Source: Cryptoclostridium sp036644995
GTDB taxonomy: Bacteria > Bacillota > Dehalobacteriia > UBA7702
Length of the DNA: 64,000 bases
Assembly (NCBI GenBank): GCA_036644995.1
Contig: JAVXOZ010000007.1
Location: 16,518 to 80,517, forward strand
Direction: 5' to 3'
Made by a program: the position numbers and the translations under genes. Below the pieces are notes generated by a model that made no database searches, was not told where the DNA came from, and worked only from the letters and a program-made list of their open reading frames with translations. Positions 16,784 to 25,692 of this stretch are shown in pieces. How positions within the stretch are numbered: position 1 is the first letter of the stretch; every line of letters begins with the position of its first letter.

Positions 16784-18967
16784 ATGTCTTTTAATGAAAT
16801 TTATGAAGGTGCAGTAGAAGAAGGCAAAGAACCGAAAAAGCTTTTTAAACAAGTATATGACGGTGCTGTTATTGCTACCAGTTATGCAGAAATTCTTTTG
16901 ACACAAGCTATCAAAAAGCACGGTGATTCCAAGGAAGTTAGATATCCCGATACTGCTTATTATCTTCCGGTTATTCGTGCTTTAAGTGGCGAAGATGTAA
17001 CTACCATTGGTCAGTTACCTGCTATTTTAAATAAAAAACGTGCACAAATATTTGAAAAACTCACATTGGAAAATGCTCTCTTGGCTGGGGAAGCAACTCT
17101 CTATGCTGCTGAAATCATTGAGTGCCTCAAATATCTTGATACAGATAAACCCTATGAAGAACCTTGGTTGGGATTCATCTCCGACCCCGTTGTTCGTAAA
17201 TATGGGATTAAAATGGTTGACTGGACTATTCCCGGTGAAGCCGTTATCCTCGGTCGTGCTAAAGATTCCAAAGCTGCTGCCAAAATTGTCAGCAAATTGA
17301 TGGGTCAAGGCATGATGATGTTCTTAAGTGATGAAATTGTTGAACAATTATATGAAGAAAACGTAAAATTGGGTCTTGACTATATCGCTTATCCTCTTGG
17401 CAACTTTACTCAAGTTGTTCACGCAGCTAACTATGCTCTCCGTGCCGGCATGATGTTTGGTAACATCACACCCGGTAAAACTGATGCTCAAAGAGAGTAT
17501 CAAAGAAAGAGAATCATGGCTTTCGTTGTTCATCTTGGTGAAAGAGACGACGTTAAAACAGCTGCTGAATTTGGTTGTATTTACTGCGGTTTCCCCGTTG
17601 TTACCGACCAAATCTTGGCTGAAGGTGAAGAACTTACCGATTGGTATGTATCTGAACCCGATTATGATAAAATTATCAACTTGGCTATGGAAATCCGTGG
17701 CGTTAAACTTACAAACATTGATATTGACATCCCCATTAATCAAGGTCCTGCTTTTGAAGGCGAAACAATCCGTAAAGCAGATATGTACTATGAAATGGGT
17801 AATAATAAGAGTGAAGCCTTTGAATTGGTTCGCATGGTTGATGCAGACCATATCGAAGATGGCAAAATTACTGTTGTTGGACCTGAAACCGATGCCTACA
17901 ACGAAGGCGATAAAGTTCCTATTGGTTTAGTAATTGATATTTACGGCCGCAAAATGCAAGAAGACTTTGAAGGCGTTTTAGAACGTCGTGTTCACTATTT
18001 CGTTAACTATGGTGAAGGTCTTTGGCATGTAAACCAACGTGATACCGTTTGGATGCGTGTAAGTAAAGATGCTATTGCAAAGGGCTTTAAATTCCATGAC
18101 TATGGCGAAATTTTGGTTGCTAAATTCAAAAACGAATATCCCGCCATCGTTGACCGTGTTCAAGTAACAATTTACACCGGTGAAAAAGAAGTTGCAGAAA
18201 TGCATAAAGTTGCTAAAGAACAATATGTTCATCGTGATGCACGTTTGAAAGAACTGCGTGATGAAAAAGTTGATACATTCTATAGCTGCTTGCTTTGTCA
18301 ATCTTTCGCACCAAACCATGTATGTATTGTAACTCCTGAACGTGTTGGTCTTTGCGGTGCTGTTAGTTGGTTGGATGCTAAAGCAGCATACGAAATCGAT
18401 CCTACCGGTCCTAACCAACCTGTTCTTAAAGGCGAAGCCATTGATGAAGAAAAAGGTATGTGGCAAACCTGTAATGACTACTTCTATAAAGAATCACATC
18501 AAACTTTGGAAGAAGTTAACTTATATACAATGATGGATCGCCCCATGTCTTCATGCGGTTGCTTTGAATCCATTATGGCTGTTATTCCTGAAGCCAATGG
18601 CATCATGATTGCTACTCGTAATCACTCAGGCTTAACACCTTGCGGTATGTCCTTCTCCACATTAGCCGGTTCTTGCGGCGGTGGTGTTCAAACACCCGGG
18701 TTTATGGGTATTGGTCGTTCTTACCTCACCAGTGGTAAATTCTTACCTGCTGATGGCGGACATGCACGTATCATTTGGATGCCTACAGAATTAAAAGAAG
18801 AAATTCGTGAACCCTTCAACGCTCTTTGCGAAGAAGAAGGTTTAGGTGCTAATTTCATTGATAAGATTGCTGATGAAACCATCGGTGAATCTTCCGAAGA
18901 AATTTTACCATGGTTGGAAGAACAGGGTCATCCTGCTTTAACTATGGACTTCATTATGGGTGAATAA
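16784..18967 (+). CDS. acsB: Acetyl-CoA synthase (CODH/ACS beta subunit)
   Basis: Condenses CO, a methyl group from the corrinoid protein, and CoA into acetyl-CoA at the Ni-Ni-[4Fe-4S] A-cluster. The 727-residue product keeps the A-cluster ligands at Cys502, Cys505, Cys514, Cys524 and the Cys591-Gly592-Cys593 motif that holds the distal nickel; spacing equals that of the Moorella enzyme with a four-residue offset. It starts 25 bases after cooS behind GGAGG. Its presence makes the pathway a true acetyl-CoA pathway rather than simple CO oxidation. Confidence 0.97.
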   Translation: MSFNEIYEGAVEEGKEPKKLFKQVYDGAVIATSYAEILLTQAIKKHGDSKEVRYPDTAYYLPVIRALSGEDVTTIGQLPAILNKKRAQIFEKLTLENALLAGEATLYAAEIIECLKYLDTDKPYEEPWLGFISDPVVRKYGIKMVDWTIPGEAVILGRAKDSKAAAKIVSKLMGQGMMMFLSDEIVEQLYEENVKLGLDYIAYPLGNFTQVVHAANYALRAGMMFGNITPGKTDAQREYQRKRIMAFVVHLGERDDVKTAAEFGCIYCGFPVVTDQILAEGEELTDWYVSEPDYDKIINLAMEIRGVKLTNIDIDIPINQGPAFEGETIRKADMYYEMGNNKSEAFELVRMVDADHIEDGKITVVGPETDAYNEGDKVPIGLVIDIYGRKMQEDFEGVLERRVHYFVNYGEGLWHVNQRDTVWMRVSKDAIAKGFKFHDYGEILVAKFKNEYPAIVDRVQVTIYTGEKEVAEMHKVAKEQYVHRDARLKELRDEKVDTFYSCLLCQSFAPNHVCIVTPERVGLCGAVSWLDAKAAYEIDPTGPNQPVLKGEAIDEEKGMWQTCNDYFYKESHQTLEEVNLYTMMDRPMSSCGCFESIMAVIPEANGIMIATRNHSGLTPCGMSFSTLAGSCGGGVQTPGFMGIGRSYLTSGKFLPADGGHARIIWMPTELKEEIREPFNALCEEEGLGANFIDKIADETIGESSEEILPWLEEQGHPALTMDFIMGE

Positions 18968-19026
18968 TTTTACTGAATTTGCCTAAAATAATAAATAAGT
19001 AAAAAATTTAATATGTTCCCCGCTCC

Positions 19027-19052
19027 AGCGGGAGGTAAAATTACCTCCCGCT
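19027..19052 (+). other. GC-rich hairpin between acsB and acsC
   Basis: A near-perfect dyad, AGCGGGAGGTAA paired with TTACCTCCCGCT around two bases, lies 45 bases before acsC. No T tract follows, so it is not a standard terminator. A 3' stabiliser, an RNase processing block, or a partial terminator that sets the acsB:acsC ratio would all fit. Confidence 0.7.
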
Positions 19053-19096
19053 AGAGTAATGATAGAAAACAATTTTTGAAAGGAGTTGTGTATTGA

Positions 19097-20422
19097 ATGG
19101 GATTGACAGGTTTGGCTATTTACAAAAACTTGCCTAAGAAAAACTGTAATGAATGCGGCGTACCTACTTGCTTAGCATTCGCTATGGCTTTGGCATCCGG
19201 CAAAGCATCTTTAGATGCATGCCCTTACGTAACTGATGAAGCGAGAGAAGCGTTGGATTCTGCTTCTGCTCCTCCCATCAAGTTAGTGAAAATTGGTACT
19301 GGTGAGAAAGAGGTTGAATTAGGTGATGAAACAGAATTGTTCCGTCATGACAAAACTTTCTTCCATCCCACAGGCATGGGCTTCTATGTAGAAGACAATG
19401 CCGCTGACTTAGATGCTCAAATCGATGCTATTGCAGATTTGCAATTTGATCGTGTTGGACAACATTACACCGTTCAGTTTGTTGCCTTGAAGAATGCTTC
19501 TGGTGACGCTGCTACATTTGCTGCTGCTGCTGAAAAAGCTGCCGCAAAAATGGCTGTAATCTTAATGGCAGACGATGCTGCTGCCCAAAGTGCTGCTTTG
19601 GACAAAATCGCTGCTGAAAAACCCTTGGTATACGCTGCTACCGAAGCTAACTATGAAGCAATGGTAGAAGTTGCCAAAAAATATGAAGTTGCTTTAGCTG
19701 TTTATGCTGAAGGACTCGAAGCATTAGATGCTTTGGTAGAAAAAATTCATGGCTTGGGTTACAAAGAATTGGTTCTTGATGCTGGTAGTCGTGAAACTGT
19801 AAAAGTTCTCGCTGACTTAACCCAGATCAGAAGATTGGCTGTTAAAAAACGCCATCGTCCTTTTGGCTATCCTACTATCGCTTTCACCAGCGAAGAACCC
19901 GGATTGGCTGAAACCATGCAAGCTAACGCTTATGTTGCAAAATATGCCAGCATTTGTGTAATGAAGGGGACCAACAAAGCAGACATTATGCCTATCCTCT
20001 CTTGGAGACAAAATGTTTACACCGATCCTCAAAAACCAGTTGCTGTTGTTCCTAAACTCTATGAAATAGGCGCAGTTAACGAAAATTCTCCCTTGTATAT
20101 TACGACCAACTTCTCCTTGTCTTACTACAGTGTAGAAGGCGAAGTAGAAGCCAGCCGTATTCCTTCCTATATCATCCCCATCGACACAGATGGTACTTCT
20201 GTATTGACTGCATGGGCAGCCGGCAAATTCGGCGGCGAACATATTGCTGCAGCCATGAAAGAATATGATATTGAATCGAAAGTTAATCATAAGAAAGTTA
20301 TCATCCCTGGTTTCGTAGCCGTTATTGCTGCAAAACTTAAAGATGAAACCGGTTGGGAAGTTATTGTAGGACCTAAAGAAGCTTCTGGCATCTCTGGTTT
20401 TGCAAAAGCAAACTTTGCATAA
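19097..20422 (+). CDS. acsC: Corrinoid iron-sulfur protein large (gamma) subunit
   Basis: Carries the methyl group on a corrinoid-linked partner protein toward ACS and holds the low-potential [4Fe-4S] cluster that reactivates cobalt. The cluster ligands are Cys17, Cys20, Cys25 and Cys42 (CNECGVPTCLAF then DACPY). The rest is a TIM barrel and a C-terminal corrinoid-contact domain. 441 residues, close to the 446 of the Moorella subunit. The Ala-rich, Glu-rich middle (AAAEKAAAKMAVILMADDAA) is part of the barrel. It partners with acsD, which here is three genes downstream. Confidence 0.96.
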   Translation: MGLTGLAIYKNLPKKNCNECGVPTCLAFAMALASGKASLDACPYVTDEAREALDSASAPPIKLVKIGTGEKEVELGDETELFRHDKTFFHPTGMGFYVEDNAADLDAQIDAIADLQFDRVGQHYTVQFVALKNASGDAATFAAAAEKAAAKMAVILMADDAAAQSAALDKIAAEKPLVYAATEANYEAMVEVAKKYEVALAVYAEGLEALDALVEKIHGLGYKELVLDAGSRETVKVLADLTQIRRLAVKKRHRPFGYPTIAFTSEEPGLAETMQANAYVAKYASICVMKGTNKADIMPILSWRQNVYTDPQKPVAVVPKLYEIGAVNENSPLYITTNFSLSYYSVEGEVEASRIPSYIIPIDTDGTSVLTAWAAGKFGGEHIAAAMKEYDIESKVNHKKVIIPGFVAVIAAKLKDETGWEVIVGPKEASGISGFAKANFA

Positions 20423-20450
20423 TTTATAACATAAAGAAACAGGTGATTTT

Positions 20451-22349
20451 GTGGAAAAAATTCAAGTTAATATAATGCCTGAAAATCTTCAAGTTGAAGT
20501 TGAAAAAGGTAGTACTATTTTAGAAGCTGCACAAGTTGCGGGTATTTCTATTAAAAGTTCTTGTGGTGGTCAAGGGACTTGTGGCAGATGTGCCGTTAAA
20601 ATTCTTGAAGGTAAAGTTAGTGGCGGAGAAGGTAACTTATCCAAAGCAAAAAAAGATGAAGGTTATATCCTTGGTTGTACAGCGGTTATTGAAACCCCTA
20701 TTACCGTTGATATTCCCGAATCTTCTCGCCTTCATGAACATCAAGTACTTCTTGATGACAGTGCAGAAGGTGTTCTCAAAGAGAGCACTCTCGATGACTT
20801 AGGTTCCGATGATGCGCCTATGGTGAAAAAGGTTCAACTGACTTTGTCAGAGCCTACTTTAACGGAAAATGCAAGTGATTTTAGCAGACTTTCTACTGAG
20901 TTAAAAAATAATTTGAGTGTCGATGAAATCACCATTTCTTATGAGACTCTGAAAACTTTGCCTAAAAAGGTGAGAGAGCAAAATTGGAAAATCACGGTTA
21001 CTTGCTTAATGCAGGATAATTCCGCTGAAATTGTTTTAGTGGAAGCCGGCCATCTTGATACTCCCCCTTATGGCATTGCCCTGGATATTGGTACTACCAC
21101 TGTGGTAGCAGCCTTGGTTGATTTAGCAAGTGGTAAAATGTTACGCCAAGCCGGCACATTTAACCGCCAAGCAAATATGGGTGATGATGTTATTTCTCGT
21201 ATCGTATATACAGAAGAGGAAAAAGACGGTTTGCAAAAAATTCAAGATGTTATTCTTGAAACTGTTAATGACCTGATTGATGAAGTATGCGAGGGAGAAG
21301 GCATCTTAGCAGATGAATTATCTGTGATGATGGTAGCAGCAAATACAACTATGATTCATCTCTTTTTGGGAATTGAATCTTCGTTTATTCGCCGTGAACC
21401 GTATATTCCCGGTGCTGCTTATGTTCCTGTTATTAAAGCCAAAGAACTTGGTTTACATATGAATACCAATGCCGGAGTTACTTGTTTTCCTGCTGTTGCG
21501 AGTTATGTTGGCGGCGATATTGTCTCCGGTGCATTGCTCACCGGTATTGAAAAACAAGAAGAAATCTGGTTATTTATTGATATCGGAACCAATGGTGAAA
21601 TGGTTTTAGGGAACAATGAGTGGCTTATGTGCTGTGCTTGTTCTGCGGGGCCTGCTTTTGAAGGTGGCGGTATCACATTTGGGATGCGTGCTATGGATGG
21701 AGCTATTGAGAAGGTTGAAATAGATAAAGATAATGACTTTAGCGTTTCTTATGCAACGGTTAACAATGCTGACCCTGTGGGTATTTGCGGATCCGGTTTA
21801 ATTGACTGCCTTTCTAAATTAAGAAAAGCAGGCATAATTGACCGTCAAGGCAAAATGCAAGAAGTTGACACTTGGCGTATGAGAAAAGGTAGTGATGGTC
21901 CGGAATTTGTTTTGGCAAGTGCCACTGAATCCGGCATCGATCAAGATGTACTCATTACCGAAGCAGATGTTCAAAATCTTATCCGTGCAAAAGCTGCTGT
22001 ATATGCAGGTATACGTGTAATGCTTAATAAAATGCAGTTACCTATTGAAGTAATCAGTAAAATTCTCATCGGCGGCGGTTTTGGTAATTATCTCAATTTG
22101 AGTGATTCCATCCGTATTGGGCTTTTGCCTGATATGCCCAGTGAACAATACGATTTCATTGGTAACAGCTCTTTAAAGGGTGCATATAAAGCATTGCTTT
22201 CCAGAAATACTTTTAACCATAGTGTAGAGCTCGGAAAGAGTCTTACCTATTTGGAACTGTCTGATGGAAATGACTTTTATGATGAGTATGTTCAAGCTAT
22301 GTTCTTGCCGCATACTGATATGAATTTATTCCCTTCCGTAGTAGATTAG
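20451..22349 (+). CDS. acsV: Corrinoid activation protein (AcsV/RACo type)
   Basis: Reactivates oxidised Co(II) corrinoid iron-sulfur protein by ATP-driven reduction. The 632-residue product starts with a [2Fe-2S] ferredoxin domain (Cys38, Cys44, Cys47, Cys76), then a linker and the large ASKHA-type ATPase region (GIALDIGTTTVVAALVD, FIDIGTNGEMVLGN, ILIGGGFGNYLNLSD). This is the RACo layout. GTG start behind AGGTG. It lies between acsC and the second cooC, as in acetogen clusters where the equivalent gene is often labelled orf7. Confidence 0.93.
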   Translation: MEKIQVNIMPENLQVEVEKGSTILEAAQVAGISIKSSCGGQGTCGRCAVKILEGKVSGGEGNLSKAKKDEGYILGCTAVIETPITVDIPESSRLHEHQVLLDDSAEGVLKESTLDDLGSDDAPMVKKVQLTLSEPTLTENASDFSRLSTELKNNLSVDEITISYETLKTLPKKVREQNWKITVTCLMQDNSAEIVLVEAGHLDTPPYGIALDIGTTTVVAALVDLASGKMLRQAGTFNRQANMGDDVISRIVYTEEEKDGLQKIQDVILETVNDLIDEVCEGEGILADELSVMMVAANTTMIHLFLGIESSFIRREPYIPGAAYVPVIKAKELGLHMNTNAGVTCFPAVASYVGGDIVSGALLTGIEKQEEIWLFIDIGTNGEMVLGNNEWLMCCACSAGPAFEGGGITFGMRAMDGAIEKVEIDKDNDFSVSYATVNNADPVGICGSGLIDCLSKLRKAGIIDRQGKMQEVDTWRMRKGSDGPEFVLASATESGIDQDVLITEADVQNLIRAKAAVYAGIRVMLNKMQLPIEVISKILIGGGFGNYLNLSDSIRIGLLPDMPSEQYDFIGNSSLKGAYKALLSRNTFNHSVELGKSLTYLELSDGNDFYDEYVQAMFLPHTDMNLFPSVVD

Positions 22350-22364
22350 AAAGGACGTTGGTTT

Positions 22365-23117
22365 ATGTCTAAGCATATTGCCTTAGTTGGTAAAGGTGGC
22401 GTTGGTAAAACAACATTAACAACTATGATTTGCCGCTACTTGATAGAAAGAAACAAAGGAACTATATTGGCGGTAGATGCTGATCCCAATGCTAACTTAA
22501 ACGAAGCTTTGGGCTTAGAAGAGACTGTATGTATCTCTGATATTATAGAAGAGATGAAACGTCCCGGCACAGTCCCGGATGGCATGTCCAAAGAAAAATA
22601 TATTGAATATAGATTGTTCCAGTCTTTAGTTGAAACTGATAATCTTGATTTATTAATTATGGGTGGACCCCAGGGTCCCGGTTGCTATTGTTATGCCAAT
22701 GATTTATTGCGTAAGCATATTGAAGATTTGGATAAAAACTATGACTACCTTGTTATAGACAGTGAAGCTGGTATGGAACATATTAGCCGCAGAACCATCC
22801 AAGACGTAGATGTAATGTTTATCGTTAGTGATGCCTCGGCTCGTGGTGTTCGTACAGTAACCAGAATTAAAAAATTGGTTGAATCGATGAAATCTAAAGT
22901 TGGTGCTATATATTTGGTAATTACAAAAGCATCGGAAGAGTTGATAGCGGAGTTGAAACCCGAAATTGACAAAACCGGAGTTGAATTTTTAGGGTATATT
23001 CCTTTTGATGAAGAAGTTTTGAAGTACGACTCTCAAGGTCGGGCTTTGGCTGAATTACCCGAAGATTCTCTCTTGGTAAAATCTTCCTTTTCCTTAATGG
23101 ATAAAATAAATCTATAA
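22365..23117 (+). CDS. cooC: CooC-like nickel-insertion ATPase (second copy)
   Basis: Second MinD-type ATPase of the cluster, 250 residues, with GKGGVGKTTLTTMICRYL at residue 10, the CXC pair in GPGCYCYAND, and Walker B in YLVIDSEAGMEHISRR. It is clearly diverged from the first copy, so it is not a recent duplication. Its place between acsV and acsD resembles acetogen clusters where a CooC (AcsF-type) promotes nickel activation of acetyl-CoA synthase; that assignment to ACS rather than CODH is inference. Confidence 0.9.
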   Translation: MSKHIALVGKGGVGKTTLTTMICRYLIERNKGTILAVDADPNANLNEALGLEETVCISDIIEEMKRPGTVPDGMSKEKYIEYRLFQSLVETDNLDLLIMGGPQGPGCYCYANDLLRKHIEDLDKNYDYLVIDSEAGMEHISRRTIQDVDVMFIVSDASARGVRTVTRIKKLVESMKSKVGAIYLVITKASEELIAELKPEIDKTGVEFLGYIPFDEEVLKYDSQGRALAELPEDSLLVKSSFSLMDKINL

Positions 23118-23143
23118 TTTCAAATATTGAAAGGAGCGTAAAA

Positions 23144-24103
23144 ATGGCTGTACAAATTATGAAGGAAAGATATTCCAGCGCTGTTGGTGCCGTAAAACTC
23201 GGTGCTACTGCTGAAGAAGGCGGCACTCGTGGTGTTAGCCTTACTGTTGGCGGCGAAGGAACACTTCCTTTCCAACATTATGAAGGTGTAAACCCCAATC
23301 GTCCTATAGTTGCAATGGAAGTTAATTCCATGAATCCTAACTGGAACAAAAATTTAATTGATGCTATCGAAGTTGATCTCGCTGATCCTATCGCTTGGGC
23401 AAAATATAATAAAGAAGTAGGTGCTGACGCTATCTACTTGAAATTAGATTCTGCTGATCCTGATAACGGTGGAGATTCTGTTGAAAAATTGGCTCAATTA
23501 GTTAAAGATGTTTTAGCTGCTGTTGATCTTCCTATGATTGTTGTAGGTTGCGGCAACGCTGAAATAGACCAAGAACTTTTGATGGCTGTTGCTGAAGCTG
23601 CTAAAGGCGAAAATCTTCTTATCGGTGAAGCCGAAACAGAAAATTATAAATCTTTAGTTGCTGCTTGCTTGGCCAATGGTCATAGCATTATTGCTAAATC
23701 ACCTTTGGACATCAACATCTGCAAACAGTTAAACATTTTGATTAAAGAAATGAATATGCCCGCAGACAAAATCGTTATCGACCCCTTGGTATCCAGTGTT
23801 GGTTATGGTATTGAATATGCTTACACCATCATGGAACGTGGCCGCATGGGCGGACTCCAAGGCGATAAAGAACTTGCTATGCCTCTTATCGTTTCTTGCG
23901 GTTTTGAATCCTGGCGTCAAAAAGAAGCCTGGGGCGAAACTGAAGAATTCCCCGGTTGGGGCGAACAAGCCGAACGTGGCGCTGCTTGGGAATCAACCAC
24001 AGCTGCTGCTTGCTTGCAAGGCGGAGCCGATATTATTTTAATGAGACATCCTGAAGCTGTAAAAGCTACCAAAAAACATATTGATTCTTTAATGGTAAAA
24101 TAA
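23144..24103 (+). CDS. acsD: Corrinoid iron-sulfur protein small (delta) subunit
   Basis: Partner of AcsC in the corrinoid iron-sulfur protein; a TIM-barrel subunit that holds the corrinoid at the interface. The 319-residue product has the family start (GAVKLGATAEEGGTRGVSLT), AMEVNSMNPNW, and the C-terminal SCGFESWRQKEAWGE. The start follows AAAGGAG. Codon use is strongly biased toward high expression, as in cooS and acsB. Confidence 0.95.
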   Translation: MAVQIMKERYSSAVGAVKLGATAEEGGTRGVSLTVGGEGTLPFQHYEGVNPNRPIVAMEVNSMNPNWNKNLIDAIEVDLADPIAWAKYNKEVGADAIYLKLDSADPDNGGDSVEKLAQLVKDVLAAVDLPMIVVGCGNAEIDQELLMAVAEAAKGENLLIGEAETENYKSLVAACLANGHSIIAKSPLDINICKQLNILIKEMNMPADKIVIDPLVSSVGYGIEYAYTIMERGRMGGLQGDKELAMPLIVSCGFESWRQKEAWGETEEFPGWGEQAERGAAWESTTAAACLQGGADIILMRHPEAVKATKKHIDSLMVK

Positions 24104-24142
24104 GGAATTTCTTAAAAATTTAAATGAACGGAGGCCTCTTAC

Positions 24143-24952
24143 ATGAAAATTATTGGTGAAAGATGTAATGGGATGTTCTTAGATGTACGTGAATCTATCA
24201 TGAACAGAGATCCCAAAGCTATACAAGAATGGGCTAAAAAACAAGAAGAAGTAGGCGCTGATTGGATTGACTTGAATGCCGGTCCCGCTTGTGCTAACGA
24301 AGAAGAACGTATCGCCGCCATGATATGGATGGTTGAAGTTGTTCAAGAAGTTACTAATCTTCCTTTAGCTCTTGACTCTACAAATTATGATGCTATTGAA
24401 GCCGGTTTGAAGATTTGCAAAGATCCTCATAATGCTTTAATTAATTCTGTTCCTGCAGAACAAGATAAAATGGACAGAGTTTTCGCAATGGCTGCTGAAT
24501 ATGGCGCAAAAGTTGTTTGCTTAACAATGGATGCCAAAGGCGTTCCTCAAGAAGCCGATAGCCGTGTAGCACTTGCTATGGAATTAGTTGCTAATGCCGA
24601 TGCATATGGCGTTCCTTCGGACGATCTTTATATCGATCCCTTGATTCTCCCTTGCAACGTTGCACAGTTCCATTGCCCTGAAGTTTTGAAAGCTTTAGCT
24701 CAAATCAAAACCTTGGCAGAACCTGCTCCTAACACCGTTTTGGGTCTTTCTAACGTTTCCCAAAAATCACCTGACCGTTCTTTGCTCAACAGAACATATC
24801 TTGCAATGGGTGCATCCTGCGGCTTAGACGTAGTTATTGCTGATCCTTGTGATGATGCTTTGATGGAAGTTGCTGCTTCTACCGAAGTTCTCTTGAACAA
24901 AAAAATCTATGCTGATTCTTACGTAAAAGTATATCGCGAAAAGAACAAATAA
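24143..24952 (+). CDS. acsE: Methyltetrahydrofolate:corrinoid iron-sulfur protein methyltransferase
   Basis: Moves the methyl group from methyl-THF to the corrinoid protein, linking the folate methyl branch to the acs machinery. The 269-residue pterin-binding TIM barrel shows IGERCNGMF at the N-terminus, DWIDLNAGPA, LALDSTN, IDPLILPCN and LGLSNVSQKSPDR, all typical of MeTr. The Moorella enzyme is 262 residues. It is the last gene of the cluster and is followed by a strong terminator. No metF, folD or fchA is in the window. Confidence 0.95.
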   Translation: MKIIGERCNGMFLDVRESIMNRDPKAIQEWAKKQEEVGADWIDLNAGPACANEEERIAAMIWMVEVVQEVTNLPLALDSTNYDAIEAGLKICKDPHNALINSVPAEQDKMDRVFAMAAEYGAKVVCLTMDAKGVPQEADSRVALAMELVANADAYGVPSDDLYIDPLILPCNVAQFHCPEVLKALAQIKTLAEPAPNTVLGLSNVSQKSPDRSLLNRTYLAMGASCGLDVVIADPCDDALMEVAASTEVLLNKKIYADSYVKVYREKNK

Positions 24953-24970
24953 GATTTTAATAAAGCAAAT

Positions 24971-25004
24971 AAAAGACCTTGAACATTTATGTTCAAGGTC
25001 TTTT
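24971..25004 (+). terminator. Intrinsic terminator after acsE
   Basis: A perfect stem AAAAGACCTTGAACAT / ATGTTCAAGGTCTTTT with a two-to-four-base loop ends the acs transcript 19 bases after the acsE stop. Confidence 0.9.
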
Positions 25005-25077
25005 AGTATGTTTAGAGCAGTTATTATTATTTATTAATAGGGCTATATAGTAAAATAGCTTCCATACTAAATTTAGG

Positions 25078-25680
25078 CTTTTATTAATGGCTGTGGCATT
25101 CTGAAAATACAATATATTTGAGTAATAATTGAGATGTGGCGGTTGAATTTATGTAGATGCCATATTTTATGAATTTAATTTTGAAACATATGGCTCTTTG
25201 TCAACGGTTCTGCATCCTGAAAATACAATATATTTGAGTGATAATTGAGATGTGGCGGTTGAATTTATGTAGATGCCATATTTTATGAATTTAATTTGAA
25301 ACATATGGCTTTTAGTTAATGGCTGTGGCATCCTGAAAATACAATATATTTGATTAATAATTTAGATGTGGCGGTTGAATTTATGTAGATGCCATATTTT
25401 ATGAATTTAATTTGAAACATATGGCTTTTATTAATGGCTGTGGCATCCTGAAAATACAGTATATTTGATTAATAATTGAGATGTAGCGGTTGAATTTATG
25501 CAGATACCATATTTATGAATTTAATTTGAAACATATGGCTTTTAGTTAATGGCAGTGGCATTCTGAAAATACAATATATTTGAGTGATAATTTAGATGTG
25601 ACAGTTTATTTATGCAACTGCCATTTTTTTTGAGTTTTATTTTGAAATATGTGTAATTTTATTCTGAAATATATCTAACA
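25078..25680. repeat. Five tandem copies of a 115-116 bp AT-rich unit
   Basis: The phrase CTGAAAATACA(A/G)TATATTTGA begins at 25101, 25217, 25333, 25448 and 25563, so the period is 116, 116, 115 and 115. Copies are about 90% alike, and the fifth decays into a sixth stub. Each unit contains two inverted pairs: TGGCATC with GATGCCA, and GCCATAT with ATATGGC about 21 bases apart, so each could fold as paired hairpins. No frame stays open. It abuts a decayed transposase on its right. Confidence 0.9.
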
Positions 25681-25692
25681 TACGTTTTCTAT

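Noticed and set aside
13859..24952. Recent horizontal transfer of the acs cluster based on codon use
   Set aside because: The bias is toward codons typical of highly expressed genes, and the AT-rich gaps between genes look like the rest of the window; high expression explains it better.
25078..25650. CodY-box-like core (TTCTGAAAAT) in some tandem units
   Set aside because: The match to AATTTTCWGAAAATT is only about 10 of 15 in the best units and worse in others, so it is likely chance in AT-rich DNA.
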